NCBI RefSeq assembly: GCF_932526225.1
Contig: NC_064039.1
Location: forward strand, 12,418,139-12,482,138
DNA: 64,000 bases
Direction: 5' to 3'
Origin: Nematostella vectensis
Lineage: Eukaryota > Cnidaria > Anthozoa > Actiniaria > Edwardsiidae
Part shown: piece by piece, positions 57,646 through 64,000 of the stretch
Numbering within the stretch: position 1 is the first letter of the stretch
How the letters are laid out: each line of letters starts with the position of its first letter
The notes under the pieces: generated by a model
What the model was told of the DNA's origin: nothing
What the model saw: only the letters and a program-made list of their open reading frames with translations
Database searches by the model: none
Made by a program: the position numbers and the translations under genes

Positions 57646-60600
57646 TATTGAAAAAAAGTGTTTTTTAAGGCATCAACTATTACCTCCCTATCCTTTGGGA
57701 TACTTCCACATACCGCCTTAATGATAACCTTCACTGCTTTACTATGTAAGTTATTTATGACTGTAGGTTCAGTTTCTGGGAGAGTATCTGTACTTTTCTT
57801 GTCATCGTCAGAACCATCATCATCAGATCCATCATTATCAGATCCTTCATCATCTGGTTCCTCATCATCTTGACTGCCCTTCAATCAAAGGGGTAAAGAA
57901 TTAATAAATTATTCAATTTTTTTTTTCAGTTTGAGTTTGTGAGGTTTGGTGTACAGTGCAACCTCTATCTGTATTCTGACTTATTATTATTTAAAAGCTG
58001 AACAAGTTGGTAACCTTTTTTAAGGAGATTAACAATGACCTGGACAAAAACTGAAGCATAACTTCTTGTGATTCAGCCAATTTTACATTCAACTATACAG
58101 AAGTGGCCCAAGGCAAGTGTATGAGCCCAGTGGGAATAGATGATAATGAATGCAAATAAACAATTAGATTGGAGATTTCCTACCATGGAAGGCATTTTAG
58201 GTAGCTTTGCTTGGGAGCATTGTAGTGAGAATTCCTCATCTGAAGAGCCAGCCTTGAAGAACACAAAAACAAATTTAATTGCAAGTTGCTTCAAAGATAA
58301 CCATCACAATTTAGGTACTGTATTGTATTTTAGTTCTTCACAGTAGACAAAGTAGTAAATAAATAATCAAATAAAAAATAATAATAATTATCAAACTATG
58401 AAGCATGTTGAACAGTGTACATACCCTAGAAGAACTTGGTGTTCTAGGAGACCAGGAATCTGGAGGGCTTGTTCTCTGGAGAAAATAAAATCACTCATAT
58501 TCATACCTTTCCAAAAAATCAGAACCAAAAGGATTCCTTTTAAATAGCAAGGTTTATCCATAAACTGGCAAGAAAGTCAGAAAGAAAAATAATAATTCTG
58601 ATTATCATGCAGTTCACAACATTCCTCAGTGCAGTGACGTGCTTTTATTAGGTCTTACCATTCAAAGCAACCTAAAGTTCAGCTTGCACGTCAAAAGCAA
58701 ATTAATTAAAGCCAACAAATGTCTCCATATTCTTAGGACCCTTAGGAAAGAACAGTATAGTCAACTAGAAATAGACCATTTATTCTTCTCTCTGGTGTTG
58801 CCATGTATCACTTACGGCTTATCCGTTTACGGGGCCTGCGACTCAGATCTAACGACTATTCAGACATTCTTAGATAGGTGTCATAAACGTCGGTTCGTAT
58901 CAACACCTGTTAGCATAGAAAAATACTCGCCAAGCAAGACTGTAAGCTGTATGAAAAAGCTGCAGCCATTCCGAACCACCCTTTACGTTGCTACTTACCC
59001 GCTATTAAAGAAACCAAATACAATCTTCGTGGTACGCGCTATATTACACCAAATGTAAAAACTGAACGCTTTAAGAACACTTATATCAACAGAATTGCTT
59101 TCAAATATCTTATGTAACTTAGTAGCTAGTTTTTAATTTTTCAGCATTATTTGTAACATAGGAGATGTATTTTTATCCTTTGATAATAAAGATTATTATT
59201 ATTATTAATACATTTGCACCATACTTACTTTTCTTTCACGCCGCTTTTCACTGAAAAAATCTTTAGTGTGTTGCATAATGCCATCCACTGTGAAATTTAT
59301 TTCAGGCACAGAACACTGGTCTTCAATTTCTTTAGCAAACTTTTCCAGTTGTGTTCTCATCATGGGAGTGTTGAACTTCGGGAGTTGCCCACCCCACTTT
59401 TCCATGGCAAGTGCGCCAATCTTCTTGCGCCTAAACATCAATCAAATTAATAAGGCTAAATGTGTTGCATAAATGAAGTTTACTAAACAATGCCAGAAAA
59501 AGGTGTTGCATGATAAAATAATGTAAAATAAATGCGCCACAATATGAATTGAACATCAGCATTTTGAAAAAATGTATAAATCAATTTACTTCAAAGGACA
59601 TTCATCTATATCCAATATCAAAACACACTCACTTAGACAGGTACAGTCTTTGTATTTCAGGATCGTATGTTGACAACTCTGCCATTGTTGGTTTGCACTT
59701 GGGCAAGGCTGATGAAGATTTCTTTGGCAATTGGAACGACTCCTCAAAAATTCTTTTGAATTTTAGGGCCTTTCCATAGGTTAAGCCAACCTTTGAGTAA
59801 ATTGGCGCATCAGCATCTTTAGATAGCAAGTCTACTATTGCTTCTGGGCATGTAATATCTTCATCTGCAGCCAAACAGAAGAAGAATGGATTCAATATTT
59901 GCATGCAAAAGATACATTTGAAAAAAGTTTTATTGATCTATTCTGTTGTTTTGTCGTTTCAATTTCTCTGCGAACCAAAGCTGCGTTTTATCTCTCTGAC
60001 TTATTTATATTTTTGTTGTTCAGCATTATAAAATTAACCTCTACACAGAAATACCACATTTCCAGTTAAAAGCCATGCTTTCTCGATGCGATTTTGTGAA
60101 GGCCTATGTCGACGGGTCCCTCGCGCCATTTTCTTGCACATGTGAGAATGAGAAATTTCGTGCAGAGGCTACTTTTGCAAAGTCGAAAAACAAAGAAAGC
60201 AAAAAAAAAATATTTAGAGCAAGCGTTGTAATTGTGCGGCAATTTGGAATCCCAAAGAACAAATTACCTTTCTGTGGCCAGAAACAATAGCTATAATATG
60301 TTTACTATCCACGCGGCAGTTTTTGGCAAGTTCTTTTAGGCCGCCGTGTTTCTTCACTTTCTTTGCCGAGTTGAAATTTGAAATTCCAACCTCATTTTCT
60401 TACTTTAGAAAGTACACTTAAATTAAAGATGATGGCCAAAGGTAAGTCAGACGTCCTTTATGAAAGAATTGTTCTGTTGCTTTGCGATTTCATTTCGAAA
60501 ACGCTTTGAGATCCATTCGGCATTGCAAAAGCGAAAATGTGCGCGCCAAATTTACCCTACTCTGCTGACTTGAGAGAAACTTCCCCTTTTAGCTTTCACT

Positions 60601-60746
60601 GATTCAATGAAAGACTTCATACCTTTAAATCGCTGTGCAATTGCATCGCCAAAGTGCTCTGTCACTTTTGAAATAACATCTTCTTCTTCTGAGGGAGCTG
60701 GTGATGGATCCACAATATCTGGCTGTTCTTGTTGCTCTCGACTCAT
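57645..60746 (-). CDS. Unknown six-exon gene inside the En/Spm element
   Basis: Exons in transcript order: 60746-60623, 59864-59633, 59430-59229, 58475-58425, 58252-58184 and 57878-57645. Each has GT/AG borders and the phases close to 303 codons plus TAG without a stop or shift. The N-terminus is acidic (MSREQQEQPDIVDPSPAPSE). The middle has MAELSTYDPEIQRLYLSK, the basic KRKKIGALAMEKWGG, and SEKRRERK. A Ser/Pro linker follows, then a highly acidic Asp/Glu stretch and the C-terminal KVIIKAVCGSIPKDREVIVD. I do not recognise a family. Position and divergence from the transposase suggest an accessory transposon protein, perhaps one binding the subterminal arrays as TNPA does in plants. That is inference. 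A host gene captured by the element is an alternative. Confidence 0.7.
58600..59210 (+). mobile_element. 3' fragment of a LINE inside an intron of the accessory gene
   Basis: The plus-strand frame (58639-59058) shows the post-RT region of a non-LTR element (LGLTIQSNLKFSLHVKSK, then PCITYGLSVYGACDSDL). After a frameshift comes TERFKNTYINRIAFKYL and a stop. It ends in AATAAAG followed by (ATT)n, a typical 3' tail. It lies wholly between exons 3 and 4, so it leaves the gene intact. Confidence 0.75.
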
Positions 60747-61132
60747 TTCAACGGCACAAACTGCAAACACTGAATAATTATAATGGATCTTTGGGACAGT
60801 GGAAAGCTGAGGGCCTACAAAAGTTTTCCCTTAGAAGCGACTGGGTACGAGTCTGCCCTGTCGATCTGAGCGCGAAAATCCGAAGGAGAGCGAAGTATGT
60901 GTTGCTGGCATTTTTATTCTGCTCTTCGGTGATCTGATTGGCTGTTTTTCCCGCTTTTTTCTACGATGTTGTTCATTGGTCAAACTTAAATCACGTGACT
61001 AAAATATCAGCCTAATATGGGTTGGCTGTGTACTTGATTTTAATGCTGTTCTACTGGTCTGCGGTTTCGCTTTCAAAAGAAAAAAATGGCGGGTTTGTAG
61101 TTTCCGGCGGGTTGAATGTTTTCTAGTTAAAA
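60747..61132. promoter_or_regulatory. Divergent promoter region of the En/Spm element
   Basis: About 390 bp lie between the start codons of the minus-strand gene and the plus-strand transposase. It includes a 51-bp block (60778-60828) identical to part of the transposase 3' end (63004-63054). Confidence 0.5.
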
Positions 61133-63154
61133 ATGTGGAAAAGAAGTGATGTGTCTTGCTGCAACTGCACTGAGAAAAAATACCGCCATGTTCACTGCCC
61201 TTGTGCTACCTGCAATGGTCGTGCAACTGATCGAAAAACTGAAATAAGACACTGGAAAGAAGCAAATAGAGCTGCATCGAGATCATCCCAACGCCAAGAT
61301 TCTGAGTCTTTTGTCTTTGAAGTTGAGGACAGCGATAGTGAAATAGAAGCTGATAATTTTACAATTGAAGATAATTTATTACCCAATCCAGATACACCTG
61401 ATACAGATGAAACAGATACAGATGACCAAGATTTGAATGCTGATAATGATAATGATATTGATAATACTAATCATGATGCGAATTCCCGCCATTATAATCC
61501 CCTAAAGAGGCTTGTTGTCGATGCCGTTTTGAATGCACTAAAAATACAGAAAGAAAGCGGAATGTCAATCAAAACATTTGAAGATATTTTGGAATTTGGC
61601 AAACGATTATTGTTGGATTCATCCTCTGAACAGGTCTTTTTTGATAGAGACATTTTGACTACTTTGTGGCCTAAGTCGTGGAGTGATGTGCAAGCTCTTT
61701 TAAAAGAGGAGGGTTATCAAGATGCTCGAGAATATTTTATTTGCTTTTGTTATAAAACTAGGCCAATCAATTCAGACACTAGAATAAAGTACACTGGCAA
61801 ATATAGTTTAATGACCAGCAAAGATGAAGTCTGCTCTAACTGTGGAAATAAAGGTGTTATAGCATACTATTATCTTGGCCTTCAAAACAAAGTTAAAAAC
61901 TGGTTTCGTGATGAAAACATGTGCAACAAAATGCTATCTCACTGGAATGAACGTGAACACTGGCTCGGAGTGGAACAATCATGGCCAATCAAAAAGGAAA
62001 TGTGGGATGGTGAGCGCTGGAATGAGTTGCAATGGTTTTGGGATCCTAATAAGACCTGGGTCATCCCATGCCGTTGTGAGCATTGTGGTATTCCCATACC
62101 AGCAAAGCATTTGATTGAATCACAGGATGCTGTTACAGCTGGTAAAAAGCTTGTGGAATGCCCAGAATGTCTGGAATCTTTTGAACACTCTCTCAAGACA
62201 ACTAATGGTTCTCCAATAAACATTGCTCTCATTGGTCATTGGGATGGGTGGCAAGCCTTCAGTTCCAGCACACGAAGTTGTGGATCTTTGGAGGTCTCAA
62301 TTGCAAATATGAAGAAGGCAGATAGAAGTCACACCAGTGAAGTTTACGTAGTTGGATTTGTCCCATTGTCTTCTACTCCAAAACTACCAGAAACATATGA
62401 TCCATTTTTGCAACCACTCATGGAAGACATTTGTGAAGGTTTTATCAATGGCTTTGAAGTCAGGTTACCACAAGAGCCTAACATGAAAAGAGTGCGTGTT
62501 TTGTTGCTCTGTTGGTCTGGGGATCATCCAGGGCAGTGTGAGGTGGGGAAGCTATTAAACCAAGGTAAATGTGCTTGCCGCAGGTGCAAGCTTGTTGGGC
62601 AACATTTGCCAATGAATGAGTCAAATAACCATATGTACTATGGAGATAACCGAATTCATTACAGACATAAGTGGGAAAGTCGTGACATTTCTCTCATGCT
62701 AACAGACCTTTATGATGTTGAGGCAGAGTCAAGGATCAGTGTTCGAAAAAGAATGTCTTCTGAGAAAGGTGTCACAGGGATAAGCCTTCTCCATAAATAT
62801 TTATATCCTCTTTACAATTTTGACATTCTCAAAGATTTAACATTTGATGTGTTTCATACTGTGTGTCTTAATGTTGTGAAAAGTCAAGCAGAGAGGATCC
62901 TGGATCATGAGTTAGTGGATAAGAAATCCCTTGACCGAGAAATAAAGAACTTTCCATGGCCAAGAGAGCTCAAATGTGGCCGACTTCCCAAGTCAATCCA
63001 AAGTTATAATGGATCTTTGGGACAGTGGAAAGCTGAGGGCCTACAAAAGTTTTCATTTCCAATGGCAGATTGTGTTCTTGATAGCAAGTTGGAATCACCA
63101 AAAGAGCAGGAAATACAACATTTGATATCAAGATTAATTTTGGGATTTTCTTAG
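61133..63154 (+). CDS. CACTA-type (Tnp2-like) transposase, C-terminally truncated
   Basis: 673 codons in one exon. The N-terminal Cys/His cluster reads CCNCTEKKYRHVHCPCATCN, followed by an Asp/Glu-rich spacer, a CSNCGNKG knuckle and CRCEHCGIP/CPECLESF pairs. The transposase core then runs from ~360: YVVGFVPLSS, PFLQPLMEDI, VRVLLLCWSGDHPGQCEVGK, CACRRCKLVG and FDVFHTVCLN. The end matches the GQWKAEGLQKF region, which in relatives is followed by more than 100 residues. Here the frame runs straight into the right repeat array (RLILGFS then stop). I infer a deletion of the 3' coding part, or a missed downstream exon. It would otherwise cut and paste the element. Confidence 0.82.
   Translation: MWKRSDVSCCNCTEKKYRHVHCPCATCNGRATDRKTEIRHWKEANRAASRSSQRQDSESFVFEVEDSDSEIEADNFTIEDNLLPNPDTPDTDETDTDDQDLNADNDNDIDNTNHDANSRHYNPLKRLVVDAVLNALKIQKESGMSIKTFEDILEFGKRLLLDSSSEQVFFDRDILTTLWPKSWSDVQALLKEEGYQDAREYFICFCYKTRPINSDTRIKYTGKYSLMTSKDEVCSNCGNKGVIAYYYLGLQNKVKNWFRDENMCNKMLSHWNEREHWLGVEQSWPIKKEMWDGERWNELQWFWDPNKTWVIPCRCEHCGIPIPAKHLIESQDAVTAGKKLVECPECLESFEHSLKTTNGSPINIALIGHWDGWQAFSSSTRSCGSLEVSIANMKKADRSHTSEVYVVGFVPLSSTPKLPETYDPFLQPLMEDICEGFINGFEVRLPQEPNMKRVRVLLLCWSGDHPGQCEVGKLLNQGKCACRRCKLVGQHLPMNESNNHMYYGDNRIHYRHKWESRDISLMLTDLYDVEAESRISVRKRMSSEKGVTGISLLHKYLYPLYNFDILKDLTFDVFHTVCLNVVKSQAERILDHELVDKKSLDREIKNFPWPRELKCGRLPKSIQSYNGSLGQWKAEGLQKFSFPMADCVLDSKLESPKEQEIQHLISRLILGFS
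63004..63054. repeat. 51-bp perfect direct repeat (partner at 60778-60828)
   Basis: TTATAATGGATCTTTGGGAC through CTACAAAAGTTTTC is identical in the transposase 3' end and in the divergent promoter region 2.2 kb to the left. In the left copy it is not part of the transposase frame. Confidence 0.95.
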
Positions 63155-63740
63155 TTCACATTTTTCAATTATTTCCCAAGTTTGGTTTTCTATTGAGTTT
63201 TTAAGAACTATTGTATGTAATTTTGGGATTTTCTTGTTAAAATTTTCCAATTATTTCCCAAGTATGGTTTCCTATTGGATTCTTAAGAACTGTTGCATGC
63301 AATTTTGGGATTTTCTTGTTAAAATTTTCCAGTTATTTCCCAAGTATGGTTTCCTATTGGATTCTTAAGAACTGTTGCATGCAATTTTGGGATTTTCTTG
63401 TTAAAATTTTCCAGTTATTTCCCAAGTATGGCTTCCTATTGGATTCTTAAGGAATGTTGCATGCAATTTTGGGATTTTCTTGTTAAAATTTACCAGTTAT
63501 TTCCCAAGTATGGTTTCCTATTGGATTCTGAAGAACTGTTGCATGCAATTTTGGGATTTTCTTGGTTCACATTTTTCAATTATTTCCCAAGTTTGGTTTT
63601 CTATTGGGTTTTTAAGAACTATTGTATGCAATTTTGGGATTTTCTTGTTAAAATTTTCCAGTTATTTCCCAAGTGTAGTTTCGTATTGGATTCTTAAGAA
63701 CTGTTGCATGCAATTTTGGGATTTTTTTGTGAAATATTTC
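63140..63740. repeat. Right subterminal repeats of the En/Spm element
   Basis: About seven units of 82 bp. Each holds TTTTGGGATTTTCTTGTTAA, TTATTTCCCAAGTATGGTTT and TATTGGATTCTTAAGAACTG then TTGCATGCAA. They are followed by more TTCCCAA/TTGGGAA boxes to the right terminus. Such arrays are bound by element-encoded protein in plant En/Spm. Confidence 0.92.
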
Positions 63741-64000
63741 CCAGTACAATCCCAATCTTGGATTTTGTTGGGATTTATTCCCAAGATTGGGAATAAACTG
63801 ATAATTTATTTTTTTCCTGGTTGCGTCTCTCAATATTTTCCCAATATTGGGTCCTGAATTTCCCAATCAGATCCCAAAATTGGGATAATTTCCAAAATTT
63901 TCCCAAATTTCCAAATTTGGAAAATCTGAATTTTTTCCTGTGATTTTGATAACCGCCAACAATTTACACGACCTGATCAAGAGAAGAAAGTCAAAGGGTA

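Larger units (their letters stand above)
56740..63942. mobile_element. En/Spm (CACTA) DNA transposon, 7.2 kb
   Basis: Termini CACAGGAAAAAATTC are inverted, with ~25 bp of near-perfect TIR. A 3-bp duplication ATT flanks it (56737-56739 and 63943-63945). Units 1 and 2 give the empty site (AACTCAATTTTGATAACC-type sequence). CAC termini, 3-bp duplications, subterminal repeat arrays and a Tnp2-like transposase together define En/Spm. It holds a transposase ORF (+), a divergent six-exon gene (-), and a LINE fragment in an intron of the latter. Confidence 0.93.
54046..64000. repeat. Tandem unit 3, split by the En/Spm element
   Basis: The unit is continuous to 56739. After the 7.2 kb insertion it resumes at 63943 (TTTTGATAACCGCCAACAAT) and runs to the window edge. 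Confidence 0.93.

Noticed and set aside
60075-60290. 71-codon plus-strand frame inside the En/Spm element
   Set aside because: No domain is recognised; it lies in intron 1 of the minus-strand gene and has no splice or repeat support.
63398-63857. Plus-strand frames of 99 and 125 codons at the right end
   Set aside because: They translate the 82-bp subterminal repeats of the En/Spm element.
1-64000. tRNA or rRNA genes
   Set aside because: I saw no A/B-box cloverleaf or rRNA-like block by eye. A tRNA scan would be needed to exclude one.

Overview
The window reads as animal nuclear DNA. It has intron-rich genes with GT/AG splice sites and codon phases that close exactly, metazoan gene families, and dense MITEs, minisatellites and nested transposons. 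Gene content and repeat style suggest an anthozoan cnidarian such as a sea anemone (Nematostella-like). That assignment is inference; nothing in the sequence names a species.

Layout. 1-3.35 kb: a rearranged Penelope-like retroelement and two MITEs. 3.4-14.3 kb (-): a complete 11-exon SLC23 nucleobase/ascorbate transporter gene whose first intron carries a 3.6 kb, 34-bp satellite. 14.4-23.9 kb: gene-poor DNA with a decayed LINE split by a 2.5 kb TIR element that has a clean 5-bp target duplication. 23.9-32.6 kb (+): a complete 12-exon whirlin (WHRN) orthologue. 34.0-35.3 kb: a 30-bp minisatellite. 36.4-44.2 kb (-): a complete 9-coding-exon CLINT1/epsinR gene with 37-bp and 32-bp arrays in an intron. 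45.3-46.5 kb (-): an intronless ABHD3-like alpha/beta hydrolase, head to head with 46.9-48.5 kb (+) MRPS26. 48.4-64.0 kb: a ~2.8 kb tandem triplication. Each unit carries the 3' end of MRPS26, two MITEs, an intronless MGMT gene (-) and short unknown ORFs. The third unit is split by a 7.2 kb En/Spm (CACTA) DNA transposon.

The transposon (56740-63942, TSD ATT, termini CACAGG...CCTGTG) is the most interesting object. It has subterminal repeat arrays on both sides. It carries a CACTA-type transposase ORF whose C-terminus appears to run into the right array. Divergently it encodes a six-exon, 303-residue protein of unknown function whose splice phases all close, so it looks intact. A LINE fragment sits harmlessly in one of its introns.

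The host genes are functionally unrelated: ascorbate/nucleobase uptake, a stereocilia/microvilli scaffold, clathrin-adaptor traffic, a lipid hydrolase, a mitoribosomal subunit and a DNA repair suicide enzyme. No operon-like logic is seen. The one regulatory linkage suggested by layout is the ~390 bp divergent promoter between ABHD3-like and MRPS26.
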